Shown in pieces: positions 21,826 to 32,509 of a stretch of 64,000 nucleotides of DNA. The position numbers were made by a program, and so were the translations under genes. Position 1 is the stretch's first letter. Each line of letters starts with the position of its first letter. Where the stretch lies: NCBI GenBank assembly GCA_918026815.1, contig CAKJVC010000037.1:124001-188000 (forward strand), in the 5' to 3' direction. Below the pieces are notes generated by a model. That model had not been told where the DNA came from and made no database searches. It saw only the letters and a program-made list of their open reading frames with translations. This DNA comes from Chalara sp. BL73 (Eukaryota > Ascomycota > Leotiomycetes > Helotiales).

Positions 21826-22017
21826 TGTCTGGCGCAGGAATGTCGCGTTTCAAGTGGCAATAACTGGTTCGGTCGAGCACTGGGTTTCAGCTTGTAGAGG
21901 GGTGGCTAGGGGTATGGAAGGTATAAGTAGAGGGCTTGGAGCGTAATAGAAAGGGTAGAGATTAGTCTTTGTATCAATAGGAGTTGGTTTGTGCCATACC
22001 GCTCTATCCACCTTACA
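21826..22017. mobile_element. Solo LTR-like repeat (192 bp)
   Basis: Begins TGTCTGGCGC and ends CACCTTACA (TG...CA). It resembles the better-defined repeat at 42769-42971 over its length, most strongly in the 3' half, where both have TATAAGTA, GGTAGAGATTAGTCTT and GTATCAAT in the same order. Flanks are CCTGG and CCGGG, a possible 5-bp target duplication with one mismatch. No internal retrotransposon is attached, so it is a solo LTR. Confidence 0.65.
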
Positions 22018-22330
22018 CCGGGTGTCCATACTTTGGACCCTGGGCTGCCTATCCATTTTAACGCGAAGCAGCAGCATTGCTCTCTCAAAATTTCATTTAA
22101 GTATCTCTTTATTATTCTATATACATCCCTTGCTCTTTGCGCCTAAGAATGGATCACCAGTTGTACGAACATAAAGTACAGATGAAGATGAGAAAAGCGA
22201 ATCGTAATCCCCCAACTTACAAAAGAAGGAGCGCTTCTGTTCCTCGGGCTCGAGGCCTGGTTTGCAAAGTATAAGTACACTACGAGAGGCGTAATATTGT
22301 GATAAATTGAGAGCTGGTGGAAATAGAAGG
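22018..22330. other. Intergenic, left of duplication 2
   Basis: No gene recognised. Ends at the left breakpoint of the second tandem duplication (within GGGGAAAGAAGATGAG). Confidence 0.5.
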
Positions 22331-22331
22331 G

Positions 22332-23199
22332 GAAAGAAGATGAGAGTGTGAGGGATAAATGATACGTAATAGGTGGAGCGAGACTGCTGAACCGGACCTA
22401 ACTAATAAAAAGAACAACCCTTGTCTAATATGTTCTGCTTGTGGATTTTACTCCAGCATTTGAGTAATCGGTTTTTGAGTTTCAGACTTTCATACGGTGG
22501 AATAAACAGATCCTTTAGCACTGGCTACACACCTACAATACTTCTTGTTTCAAAACTTCCGACATTGTCACGCAGAGCCTTTTTTTCGCTTCATACTTTC
22601 GGATTATCATAATATAAGCTATTTTTTGAAGAGATCTATTCATGCTGTCACCAAAGTATTCCGCTTCTCCGGATAGTGTAGATACAAAAATGGGTATGGA
22701 AAGCAGGCTGCCGCTTTCTGGTACATGAATAATCAGACACTATTTGAGGGCATCCATGACCTAGGCCATTTTCTCAATATTTTATCCATACGACTTGGTG
22801 TAAATTCGAGAAGGTGTAAAGCTCTTGCCTTCATAGATCAAGAGAGGTTGAGTAGCGGTTGCCTTTTATTCCAGAAAGGCTAGCCAACATATCGTGGTAG
22901 ACTTCTTTTCCCTGACATCTTCGTGTCGTTTCTGTAGGCACGCATTTTTCAGTGTGGAAACATCTGCCTGTAAGTACACATGCGTGGGACAAATTTCCCA
23001 TGGGTCCATCAAAATCTCACGAGAATTAGTGCAGATGCTTTGTGAGGAAGAGTATCAACTGCTCGGAGAGTGAACTTTAGAGACTTCTGACAAGGATAAC
23101 CATGTTGGTCATTTCTAGGCGCTTTCCAGATTCCAATTTAATCTGGCTTTCCAAATTAGAGTAGGACATCACAAGCATATATACGACTCCGGACTCATC
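22332..23199. other. Start of duplication 2, no confident gene
   Basis: No reading frame with recognisable coding character. Repeated at about 30429-31299. Confidence 0.45.
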
Positions 23200-23643
23200 A
23201 TGAATTCAATTGCAAGCAGAAAAGATTGTGGGACAGTCGCACTGCTCCCGTTGGTAAAGGCGAGATTAGTCGGGCAAGTTGTGTATACAACATCGAGCAT
23301 GGTGACCATATCTGGCGTCCGAACACTACCAAGTGTACAAATGCTGGGTCTGAAAAGCCACCGCACATTTCACTTTCAACCATTCCACCGTTTTCGACCT
23401 ACTGCATCGCAGCAACCGCGCCAGATAGGTCAACGACATCCATATAAGCATGGAGAACCACAAATCTCCGACAAATCGGATCGTTTCAGATCATTCATTT
23501 CAGATCTCGGTGACCCCTTGGTAGTCATCAGCTACGGCTTGTCTCTTTTGGCATTTGGAGCCGGATTCTATCTAGGATACTACGGGGATGTGTCGAGGTG
23601 TGACGTCTGCAAAGCAGACCAGAATTCCATTGAATCTGAATAA
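23200..23643 (+). CDS. Hypothetical protein with one C-terminal TM segment (copy 1)
   Basis: Frame of 147 residues. The N-terminal half is basic with Ser/Thr and could serve as a mitochondrial targeting sequence. A polar middle part (QPRQIGQRHPYKHG) follows, and a clear membrane helix near residues 110-130 (PLVVISYGLSLLAFGAGFYL) ends with two Cys in a short tail (CDVC). No family recognised. The second copy (31300-31743) differs by one Arg-to-Cys change. Confidence 0.5.
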   Translation: MNSIASRKDCGTVALLPLVKARLVGQVVYTTSSMVTISGVRTLPSVQMLGLKSHRTFHFQPFHRFRPTASQQPRQIGQRHPYKHGEPQISDKSDRFRSFISDLGDPLVVISYGLSLLAFGAGFYLGYYGDVSRCDVCKADQNSIESE

Positions 23644-23933
23644 TATAAGCAGAGGAGTGGCTTTCTGTGAGACAGAGATCAATTATGAGAGGACAAGAAC
23701 AAGAACGAAGGAGAATTAGCACCTAGCTGAGCCTGTATCAGCGAAGTGAATGCACCACATTTAAAAGACGAATAGAATAAAAAATACCGATATTCCTACC
23801 TGTTCCGATGTATGAAACAAAACGATTCGAGTTGAAACACTCAAGTAAAGTAGTATCCTTAACTCCCCCACCTATATACAATTTCACTCTCCCACCAAAT
23901 TTTCTGCTCTTTTTGTTCTCTTCCATCAGATCC

Positions 23934-24256
23934 TTAATACTCCGGACGTTGTCTTGAAAGCCGCAGAGTCCTGTCTCTGAATCCTCTAACCATGGAGTAC
24001 GTGGCAAAGCTAACCATGAATCCTATGATGCCAGCTGTTCTAATTAGCATCCACCTCCATATCAACAGTCTGCATAGGCATACCTAAAGGGTAGACTTCT
24101 ACAGGTAGAGACTTTAGCCATGCGCGGACTTTCCCTGGAGATGAATTCTATATTTATTAGAAATGGACTCGGCTGCTGGAGGGGTAGACATACGGAGGAG
24201 GAGGAAAAGAGCCGTTGTGTAGGACGTATTTGTAGGGCTTGTGTTGGACGTATCAT
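23934..24256 (-). CDS. B12D/MLRQ-type mitochondrial inner-membrane protein (copy 1)
   Basis: Three exons (24194-24256, 24084-24147, 23934-24034) with introns of 46 and 49 bp give 75 residues in a continuous frame. The N-terminus (MIRPTQALQIRPTQRLFSSS) is a good mitochondrial presequence. It is followed by KVRAWLKSLPVEVYPL and a single membrane helix (GIIGFMVSFATYS), then a basic tail ending RPEY. The W...P.EVYPL-helix pattern is that of the B12D/NDUFA4 (MLRQ) family, small respiratory-chain-associated proteins of the inner membrane. I infer the first acceptor at ATATAG because it keeps the phase. Confidence 0.65.
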
Positions 24257-24392
24257 GCTGAATTTGATATAGCAGTCTTTATGAATGATATACAGGACGT
24301 TTATTAAGCTCGTTAGGGAGGGGCTCAATAATCAGTGAGTGATATCCGGCGAGGTATATTCTTGAAAGATGTTTTGGGTGGCCGAGAACGCA

Positions 24393-25029
24393 TCATGTAG
24401 GAACTTCACTCAGAGATACATATACATTTCCCCCGGATATAGAAGTGTAATCTTGATCGCGGCAAGTGACGTACAGTAACGTGATAAACGTGTATTTTAC
24501 ATCCGATCGTGGACAGACAAAGCGTGAGATGGGGTGATGTTGACATGTGGGACGACTCCAGAATAGCCACTGTATGCAGTTGGTCGTGCTTCGCCTCCTT
24601 TCAAGCCATGCAACCCTTTTCCCGACAATTTCAAAAGAAAAATACGGGTATTTTCGATACTTCCTTGCTTCTGATCTCCATCTTGACGACTTCGAAATAA
24701 ACTTAGACAAATCTATTGTGTTGGAAGGAGGAGCGGTGCGAAAGCGGCGTAAGGGAAAATCACGCCACAAATCATCTTCGCTGGGACATCGAATCTCCAA
24801 GTAGTCGAAAACTGCCAGATCTGGATCAAATTATAATCCTCAAAACTCGATGGCATCTTCTTCTTTGGCAAGATGTCTTCCAGAGCATAAAGAACATTAG
24901 GCTCTCATGTTTGTCGTTGCGCGGGAGTTTAAGTTCGATGTATTTAGAGGGCCCGCCGCAATCCCCAAGCAGCTGCCCACGGCTCTCATTCTTTTCAATG
25001 CTCTTCGTGTCACCATGCAGACAGATCAA
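24393..25029 (-). CDS. Possible two-exon hypothetical gene (copy 1)
   Basis: Two open frames on the minus strand (24826-25029 and 24393-24800) are adjacent, and could be exons of one gene, but no convincing splice pair was settled. The downstream part is rich in Arg, Trp and Ser (KSSRWRSEARKYRKY). No domain recognised. An almost identical pair is at 32510-33128, where the loss of one C near the 3' end changes the tail. Confidence 0.25.
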
Positions 25030-25140
25030 AGATCTGGTCTGCGACTTAAGATTGTGTCAGATCTGGAACTAGTCAAGATAATAAGTAGTCACGTGCTGCT
25101 CATCTCTGCGCACTGGCATGACATGACCGCTTTGGTATAA

Positions 25141-26530
25141 ACAGCAGTCCGCCCATTGCACTAGCGTCAACCTGGAATTGGAAACTTGATCGGCAGTCTA
25201 GTGGCCATATATTCCAGCTCTACCCAGTGTATCGCATATGCTAGTGTAGAAATTATCCTTTAAATTACAGCCTGCTTCGGTACTGAAGAGCTTTCCACTT
25301 TCTTGTTCATACAGAGTGATCAACTTCGCGGAAGGAATGGACTAACACAAAAATATGTATCGATGACAAGTTGCTCGTGATTTCTCTCACTCGTATATTT
25401 CAAGGCTCAAATGGCCCGTTGCATATACAGGAAAGAGAACCTGCTAAGGTCGAGCATTGTCTTGAAGCACGTGAAGGTTTCAGCAAGTGAGTCTGCGTTC
25501 TGATTTTAAGAGTCAACATATCCCTGGAAGCGTTATACTAATGTCCCAAACTGTACACTAATATTTCATTCTTACAGTGATTCAAGCTGTGGCTTAAGGA
25601 AATATGAAAGTTGGATGAGACGCTCGGTTAAACTCTTTACCAAGCGTTGAAGCTAGAGGCTCGGCAGGCTGTGTAGGGCAAAAAAAAAAAAGAGAAAGAA
25701 TTGCTCAAAGGATTTCAAGACGGCTGCTGCAGCAGTGAAGTGAAGCGAACTTAAGCTCGGAATGATCCGGGTCAAACCTCTTCTTATCAGTCTGACTGAA
25801 ATGTAAAATTTATAGTCGTCCTGAGGATCGACGGAAAATAGGGTTCAAGCCATGTAGTTATTGCTTCACTTGAAGAACAAGCAATAACAAAGTTGAATTA
25901 TATAAAAGGTAGTTACTTGAAGTCCTTTTGGTTTCTTGAAAAAGGAAAGGTTTATACAGGTCAATTTTATGATCGATTCATATGATTCTGTCACACAAAT
26001 CCTTAATCCTAATTAAAGCAAGAGTTCCATTACTCATATAGCGTGACAACTCTCTGGAGAGACATATTGGCTTAGCAGCAAAGCGGTTACTCCCATAACA
26101 TTTACGACTCTCTAATGCGCTGTTCATCAAGTTCAGTAGGGGAGCTCCATATTATGTGACCCCCACAGCTAGTTCCCCTACAAGAAAGCAGTCGTGTCAC
26201 CAAAGGGAAAAAGACGGAAAATGGGGAGGGGAAGACTGCTGAATGGAATGGAAGGGTATTATATGTACAATATATACATACGCACACAGGTAGAGGTGCT
26301 TTTACTTTCTTAGCCTTCATCAATGTTAATATATCTCCCCTACTCTCTAAAGGTCAGGTGACGATGAATACTTGTGGATCCCTGTATGTTTACATTTGAG
26401 ATTGTGTCCCCTAAATATACTCAAACAACATGGACTCATGAAGGTAACTACTAAGTTGATTATTCCAGACAGGCTAAAGTAGGGATTTATGGATTATATT
26501 TATTTTTTAAGTGATGGTTAAACAAATCCA
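25141..26530. other. Gene-poor AT-leaning region before the tRNA (copy 1)
   Basis: About 1.4 kb with no coding frame of substance. It contains an A run (12 A in copy 1, 13 in copy 2 near 33780). No repeat family recognised. Confidence 0.5.
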
Positions 26531-26676
26531 AGTTGCATGGTCTAATGGTGTAAGTACATATCTACTAGAATATGGTCGGTCGCATGGATTACTAACGGTA
26601 CTTTATAGTATGATATCTCGTTCACAGTTGTTGAACTCTTTCCGAGATGGTTCTGAGTTCGATCCTCAGTGCAACT
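26531..26676 (+). tRNA. tRNA-Val(CAC)-like gene with two introns, one spliceosomal-looking (copy 1)
   Basis: Seen in sequence: a perfect 7-bp acceptor stem (AGTTGCA/TGCAACT), an A box (TGGTCTAATGG), a 5-bp T stem with loop TTCGATC (B box), a 5-bp anticodon stem (TCTCG/CGAGA) and loop TTCACA...C giving anticodon CAC. A T5 pol III terminator lies at 26679. A 15-nt intron after the base 3' of the anticodon is in the canonical place and contains TGAA, able to pair with the loop. In addition the D loop is split by 59 nt (26550-26608) starting GTAAGT, with TACTAAC at 26589-26596 and ending TATAG. Removing it leaves AATGGTTA, a normal D loop with G18-G19. A1-U72 is unusual for an elongator tRNA. It could be a pseudogene, but every tRNA element is otherwise intact. 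Confidence 0.78.
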
Positions 26677-26678
26677 AA

Positions 26679-26683
26679 TTTTT
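26679..26683 (+). terminator. Pol III T-run terminator of the tRNA (copy 1)
   Basis: TTTTT begins 3 bp after the acceptor stem, with a second T7 run about 15 bp further on. Position and length fit RNA polymerase III termination. The same is found after copy 2 at 34779-34783. Confidence 0.65.
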
Positions 26684-26931
26684 ACTCTTTAATTTTTTTG
26701 GGCTCAGCTTGTCTTATCTTCAAATGTCTGTATTCGAGATTTACGCATGGCGAATTGAATAACTTTTGCTTTGATCTTTTACTGAGTGAAACCTTTGAGT
26801 TCTAACATAAAATATTAATAATATCCACAATTCTCCATGATATCGTTAAGCAAACTATCCTGCATATTATGATCGTGTAAGCTAGATATGACCATATACG
26901 ACTGAGTTGTCAGGTTCACTGTTATCTCATA

Positions 26932-27351
26932 TCATATCAGAGGAAAATCCGGCCGGAGACATCCGGATCCGCACTTTGATGCTGCCATGTTGAAACGAAT
27001 GAGATTGAGGACGGCAAAAGGCGTATCAATAAATATACCAAACGTTAAATTCAAAAAGATATAAGCGGGTAAGTATATCACATGATGGAGAGCTTCGAAG
27101 AAAAGTGTTTCAATGGAAAAAAGGAGGAATAGAACTATGGTCAAACAAAGCTCCAAAGCATGTTCAGATGCCAAGACCTGAAGGTGCGCAGCCACAGCGT
27201 TGAGTTTCAGGGTCTCAGGAGCAGCATTTGAAGCTGGATGGGAATACTCCTCCTGCATTTTGCTATCCAAAACCACTCTTGCTGCCAATCGCGAACTCAC
27301 ATCTTCGCTCTGCAGCTTCGCGCATCCAACATTCGCACTTCTTTGCACCAA
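26932..27351 (-). CDS. Doubtful hydrophobic ORF divergent from coronin (copy 1)
   Basis: Frame of 139 residues with two hydrophobic stretches (LCLTIVLFLLFSIETLFF and YLPAYIFLNLTFGIF). It occupies the region upstream of coronin where 5' leader would be expected. No family recognised. In copy 2 a 1-nt T-run difference changes its last ten residues. Treat as a possible gene only. Confidence 0.25.
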   Translation of the reverse strand: MVQRSANVGCAKLQSEDVSSRLAARVVLDSKMQEEYSHPASNAAPETLKLNAVAAHLQVLASEHALELCLTIVLFLLFSIETLFFEALHHVIYLPAYIFLNLTFGIFIDTPFAVLNLIRFNMAASKCGSGCLRPDFPLI

Positions 27352-27380
27352 GTATCCATATCTTTTTCTCTAGTTTGGCG

Positions 27381-29543
27381 ATGGCAGGCCGCTTCGTGCG
27401 CGCGTCGAAATACCGTAAGCCAGCCTTGTCACCCTCGAAAGACACACGATCAAGCTAACAATGTGCCAGGACACGTCTTTGGCAAGTCCACCAAGAAAGA
27501 ATCATGCTATGATAACTTACACATCAGTCGCAATGCGTGGGACACAAATTTGGTCAAGGTACACAACGTGGATAAACCCTGATGGCATTGCAAGAGCTAA
27601 TGGTTATTCCAGGCCAACCCAGAATATATTTCCGTGAATTGGGAGTCTGGTGGAGGAGGCGCATTTGCAGTGATACCGGTCAATGAGAAAGGACGGTTGC
27701 CTGAGCAGATTCCACTCTTCAGAGGCCACACATCTGCGGTGCTGGATACGGATTGGTAGGTGAGAGGGACTATAGCCGAAGGTATTTGGCTGATACTCAA
27801 CTAGGAACCCATTCAACGACCGCATTATAGCCTCTGCATCTGACGATGGGAAGATCTTTATATGGGAAGTGCCGCAAGGCTTTTCTCTATATAGTGACGC
27901 CGAGGAGCCTAACGATGTTTCGCCGGTTAGCAGGTTGGCTGGCCATTCGAGGTAGGCGCCAGAATTCAATGAACACATAAGTAGAGTCTGACAAGGCACA
28001 GGAAAGCTGGGCACGTCCTTTTTAACCCTGCTGCCGAGAACATTCTGGCCTCCGCCTCCGGTGACTTCACAATTAAGCTCTGGGATATTGGGACAGGAAA
28101 ATCGCACCTCACCCTGAAGCACAAAGACACCATACAAAGCTTATCTTGGAATGCCAACGGAACCTGCCTGGCTACCACTTCTCGGGACAAGGTCATACGC
28201 ATATGGGATGTTCGTCAAGAAAGGGCTGCGCATGAGGTTGCTGGGCATACTGGAGCAAAGGCTAGTAGAGTCGTTTGGATGGGAGAACATGATCGTTTAG
28301 CCACCACTGGCTTTTCTAAGATGAGCGACCGTCAATTAGCATTGTGGGATGCCGGTAGCCCGTCGCAACCGATTGGGGGATTTACGACACTAGACTCTAT
28401 ATCTGGTGTTTGCATGCCGTTCTGGGGTTGGTTTATATATTCTACTCCAGTCTAGAGCTTGACTGACTTGAAATAGACGATGGGACTCAGATGTTGTATC
28501 TGGCAGGCAAAGGGTAAGCTTCTTCTGAATCACTAGATAACTGAGGCTAATTGACAAGTGATGGAAACATTCGATACTTTGAATACGAAAACGACAAATT
28601 TGAGTTCTTGTCTGAGTATAAGTCAGGAGATCCACAGAGAGGTCTTGCATTCGTCCCAAGACGCGGCATCAATGTGAGGAGCCCGACCTTAGAGCGTTGT
28701 GAAATGCTAATCCGTTGTAGGTCCACGAGAATGAGGTCATGAAAGCTTACAAGACCGTAAACGACAGTTATATCGAACCGATTTCGTTCACTGTCCCAAG
28801 AAGAGCAGAGGTATTCCAATCAGATATTTACCCGCCAGCCACTGGAACAAAGCCAGCAGTTTCAGCTTCGGAATGGCTGTCTGGCAAGGATGGCGTTCCT
28901 TCTAAGATCGACCTTGAGAGCATTTATGAGGGAAATGCTCCAGTCGAAGTACCATCAGGTTATAAACCGCCAACTCCAGCATCAGCTCCAACGCCCGCCA
29001 AGACTTCTTCTCCGGTAAAGAAAGAACCAGAACCTACACCGGTCCAAAGAGCACCACCGCCGTCCATCTCCGAGCAGAAGGGCTCAATTGCAGCTATGGC
29101 CTCCAAATTCCAGGATGATGAAGAAGCCAACTCTGATGATGATGCATCTTCATTTGAAGAGATTTCAAGACCAGCCCAACGCACTGCCCCTGTTGCACCG
29201 AAAGTCGATCCCAAGCCTGTCTCACCCATCAAGACTTCTCCTACCAAGGTCTCACCTCCAAAAGCTTCGCCAGGACCACAACCCACTCCTGCCTCTAGAC
29301 AGAATGTTACGTCTCCTGTAGCCACGTCAACCCCTGGTGTCTCTTCCTCGGGCAACGGATCCGTTGAGAGCTCTCGAGCAGATCAAGAGCCTTTTAGAGG
29401 CGCAGACCAAGACGATTACGGCACAGAGCGAGAAGATCAGCAAGCTCGCTCAGGAGGTCGATAGTTTGAAGTCAAAGGTCAATGCAGATGCAGAGAAGAA
29501 GGTGAGAGAACTAGAACTGAAGCTTGAGGCCTATGAATCTTAG
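27381..29543 (+). pseudogene. CRN1: Coronin (CRN1-like), copy 1, frameshifted before the coiled coil
   Basis: Multi-exon coronin, an actin-binding WD40 protein that links Arp2/3 and actin filaments. Exon starts: MAGRFVRASKY, then HVFGKSTKKESCYDNLHI (signature coronin N-terminus), ANPEYISVNWESGGGGAFAV, WD repeats (RIIASASDDGKIFIW, NILASASGDFTIKLWD, CLATTSRDKVIRIWD), SDRQLALWD, and DGNIRYFEYE. Then follows an extended Pro/Ser-rich, acidic unique region and a C-terminal heptad coiled coil (EQIKSLLEAQTKTITAQSEK). Here the WD part is intact, but GAGAGCTCTCGAG lacks a TC present in copy 2, shifting the frame so that the coiled coil is lost (the frame stops at 29464). Confidence 0.85.
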
Positions 29544-30090
29544 ACCCGGTTCACAGCTTTTTATGATTGAAAGCGAACGATGGAATTATGAATAAAGAAA
29601 AAGAATGGCAGGATGGCGGCTATCGTTATGGATCAGTGTGTGGATAAGCGGCTTCTGTTGTAGCATACTACGCATGGAGTCAAATGAATGATTACCACGA
29701 TGTTCTCGTCAAAGAAACGGAACCATTTTTTATGCAGTAAGGACAGCCTTCTCAAGTGAGAATTGTGCGTGAAGTTCAAATTTCCAGCATTCTCCACCCA
29801 AAACCGTATCCGTGCCTTATAAATCCGAAGCGGGATACTGTCTATCTGGGGTTTGAGAGCCGGGTGCCACCTTCCGAGTCGGGTACTGCCCTTCTCCGCT
29901 CCGGGACTTGGCTTGTTGTTGATTTGATTTGAGCGTCTTGGGGCCATATATGTATACACATACATGTATACCACAATCTCTGGAGTATTTCATCGTAAGC
30001 GTATCTTTGTCTTGTATCTTGTGTCTTGTCTCGGTCGATTATTTCCAATTGCATGTTTTCCTGTACCATTAATTGTGCGGGTTTTTGGAT
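29544..30090. other. Intergenic coronin-M28 (copy 1)
   Basis: 3' region of coronin and promoter of the M28 gene. Contains a run of TATATGTATACACATACATGTATAC (25 bp) just upstream of the M28 start, an alternating purine-pyrimidine tract. No gene. Repeated at 37649-38199. Confidence 0.5.
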
Positions 30091-30427
30091 ATGAAGTCTG
30101 CTGCACTAAATACTTGGGGATGGCTCTTGCTGTTGTATAGCAAGACGATTCTCGCCCAAGAACCAGCGTTAAGCTCATCATCTTTACAGGCGCAAATTAA
30201 ACTGGAAAAGTACATCTCTTCTTCTCAATTTCTTGGCTCCGCTTCTCACATCTACGTTCAGTCTATACTCTGACCTACAAGCTATTGCCGATATAGCAAC
30301 CGCCAATGGCAATACCCGTGCTTTTGGCACCTCCGGGTATGCAGCATCCGTCGATTATATTCTATCCAGGGTCTCGTCACTCCCAGGCGTGGTCTCCTCT
30401 ACACAAGACTTCTCCGCCGTCTACGCC
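30091..30427 (+). pseudogene. M28 aminopeptidase 5' fragment cut by duplication 2 breakpoint
   Basis: Same signal peptide (MKSAALNTWGWLLLLYSKTI) and second exon start (YSDLQAIADIATANG) as the complete gene at 38200. Homology ends after SAVYA, where the frame enters the duplicated intergenic DNA, adds GKEEDESVRDK and stops at 30463. It lacks the PA domain and all metal ligands, so it is not an enzyme. Confidence 0.88.
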
Positions 30428-31299
30428 GGGAAAGAAGAAGATGAGAGTGTGAGGGATAAATGATACGTAATAGGTGGAGCGAGACTGCTGAACCGGACCT
30501 AACTAATAAAAAGAACAACCCTTGTCTAATATGTTCTGCTTGTGGATTTTACTCCAGCATTTGAGTAATCGGTTTTTGAGTTTCAGACTTTCATACGGTG
30601 GAATAAACAGATCCTTTAGCACTGGCTACACACCTACAATACTTCTTGTTTCAAAACTTCCGACATTGTCACGCAGAGCCTTTTTTTCGCTTCATACTTT
30701 CGGATTATCATAATATAAGCTATTTTTTGAAGAGATCTATTCATGCTGTCACCAAAGTATTCCGCTTCTCCGGATAGTGTAGATACAAAATGGGTATGGA
30801 AAGCAGGCTGCCGCTTTCTGGTACATGAATAATCAGACACTATTTGAGGGCATCCATGACCTAGGCCATTTTCTCAATATTTTATCCATACGACTTGGTG
30901 TAAATTCGAGAAGGTGTAAAGCTCTTGCCTTCATAGATCAAGAGAGGTTGAGTAGCGGTTGCCTTTTATTCCAGAAAGGCTAGCCAACATATCGTGGTAG
31001 ACTTCTTTTCCCTGACATCTTCGTGTCGTTTCTGTAGGCACGCATTTTTCAGTGTGGAAACATCTGCCTGTAAGTACACATGCGTGGGACAAATTTCCCA
31101 TGGGTCCATCAAAATCTCACGAGAATTAGTGCAGATGCTTTGTGAGGAAGAGTATCAACTGCTCGGAGAGTGAACTTTAGAGACTTCTGACAAGGATAAC
31201 CATGTTGGTCATTTCTAGGCGCTTTCCAGATTCCAATTTAATCTGGCTTTCCAAATTAGAGTAGGACATCACAAGCATATATACGACTCCGGACTCATC

Positions 31300-31743
31300 A
31301 TGAATTCAATTGCAAGCAGAAAAGATTGTGGGACAGTCGCACTGCTCCCGTTGGTAAAGGCGAGATTAGTCGGGCAAGTTGTGTATACAACATCGAGCAT
31401 GGTGACCATATCTGGCGTCCGAACACTACCAAGTGTACAAATGCTGGGTCTGAAAAGCCACCGCACATTTCACTTTCAACCATTCCACTGTTTTCGACCT
31501 ACTGCATCGCAGCAACCGCGCCAGATAGGTCAACGACATCCATATAAGCATGGAGAACCACAAATCTCCGACAAATCGGATCGTTTCAGATCATTCATTT
31601 CAGATCTCGGTGACCCCTTGGTAGTCATCAGCTACGGCTTGTCTCTTTTGGCATTTGGAGCCGGATTCTATCTAGGATACTACGGGGATGTGTCGAGGTG
31701 TGACGTCTGCAAAGCAGACCAGAATTCCATTGAATCTGAATAA
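31300..31743 (+). CDS. Hypothetical protein with one C-terminal TM segment (copy 2)
   Basis: Duplicate of the gene at 23200-23643, 147 residues, same length. One Arg in the mid-region (FHRFRPT) is Cys here, caused by a C-to-T change. This is one of the few differences between the copies that is not a homopolymer indel. Confidence 0.5.
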   Translation: MNSIASRKDCGTVALLPLVKARLVGQVVYTTSSMVTISGVRTLPSVQMLGLKSHRTFHFQPFHCFRPTASQQPRQIGQRHPYKHGEPQISDKSDRFRSFISDLGDPLVVISYGLSLLAFGAGFYLGYYGDVSRCDVCKADQNSIESE

Positions 31744-32033
31744 TATAAGCAGAGGAGTGGCTTTCTGTGAGACAGAGATCAATTATGAGAGGACAAGAAC
31801 AAGAACGAAGGAGAATTAGCACCTAGCTGAGCCTGTATCAGCGAAGTGAATGCACCACATTTAAAAGACGAATAGAATAAAAAATACCGATATTCCTACC
31901 TGTTCCGATGTATGAAACAAAACGATTCGAGTTGAAACACTCAAGTAAAGTAGTATCCTTAACTCCCCCACCTATATACAATTTCACTCTCCCACCAAAT
32001 TTTCTGCTCTTTTTGTTCTCTTCCATCAGATCC

Positions 32034-32356
32034 TTAATACTCCGGACGTTGTCTTGAAAGCCGCAGAGTCCTGTCTCTGAATCCTCTAACCATGGAGTAC
32101 GTGGCAAAGCTAACCATGAATCCTATGATGCCAGCTGTTCTAATTAGCATCCACCTCCATATCAACAGTCTGCATAGGCATACCTAAAGGGTAGACTTCT
32201 ACAGGTAGAGACTTTAGCCATGCGCGGACTTTCCCTGGAGATGAATTCTATATTTATTAGAAATGGACTCGGCTGCTGGAGGGGTAGACATACGGAGGAG
32301 GAGGAAAAGAGCCGTTGTGTAGGACGTATTTGTAGGGCTTGTGTTGGACGTATCAT
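32034..32356 (-). CDS. B12D/MLRQ-type mitochondrial protein (copy 2)
   Basis: Identical to the three-exon gene at 23934-24256, offset by 8100 bp. Presequence, EVYPL block, membrane helix and splice sites are unchanged. Both copies look intact, so if the duplication is real the gene dose is doubled. Confidence 0.65.
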
Positions 32357-32509
32357 GCTGAATTTGATATAGCAGTCTTTATGAATGATATACAGGACGT
32401 TTATTAAGCTCGTTAGGGAGGGGCTCAATAATCAGTGAGTGATATCCGGCGAGGTATATTCTTGAAAGATGTTTTGGGTGGCCGAGAACGCATCATGTAG
32501 GAACTTCAC

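Larger units (their letters stand above)
22331..30427. repeat. Tandem segmental duplication 2, copy 1 (8.10 kb)
   Basis: Repeated head-to-tail at 30428-38536 with near identity. It starts in intergenic DNA at GGGAAAGAAG and ends inside the M28 aminopeptidase gene after CTACGCC. The junction differs from the left end by one AAG trinucleotide. The copies differ by homopolymer indels, a TC dinucleotide in coronin and at least one clear substitution (C23389 against T at the matching site near 31489). Contents: a TM protein, a B12D protein, a tRNA, coronin and the start of M28. Confidence 0.95.

Noticed and set aside
26550..26608. D-loop insert as random insertion or part of a pseudogene
   Set aside because: Not fully excluded, but perfect donor, branch and acceptor signals with exact restoration of the D loop, intact stems and a terminator make a functional intron more likely.
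26531..26676. Reading the tRNA anticodon as TCA (opal suppressor or selenocysteine type)
   Set aside because: That needs an anticodon stem shifted by one base, leaving G at position 32 and C at 37. The Val-CAC reading gives U33, A37 and normal arm lengths.
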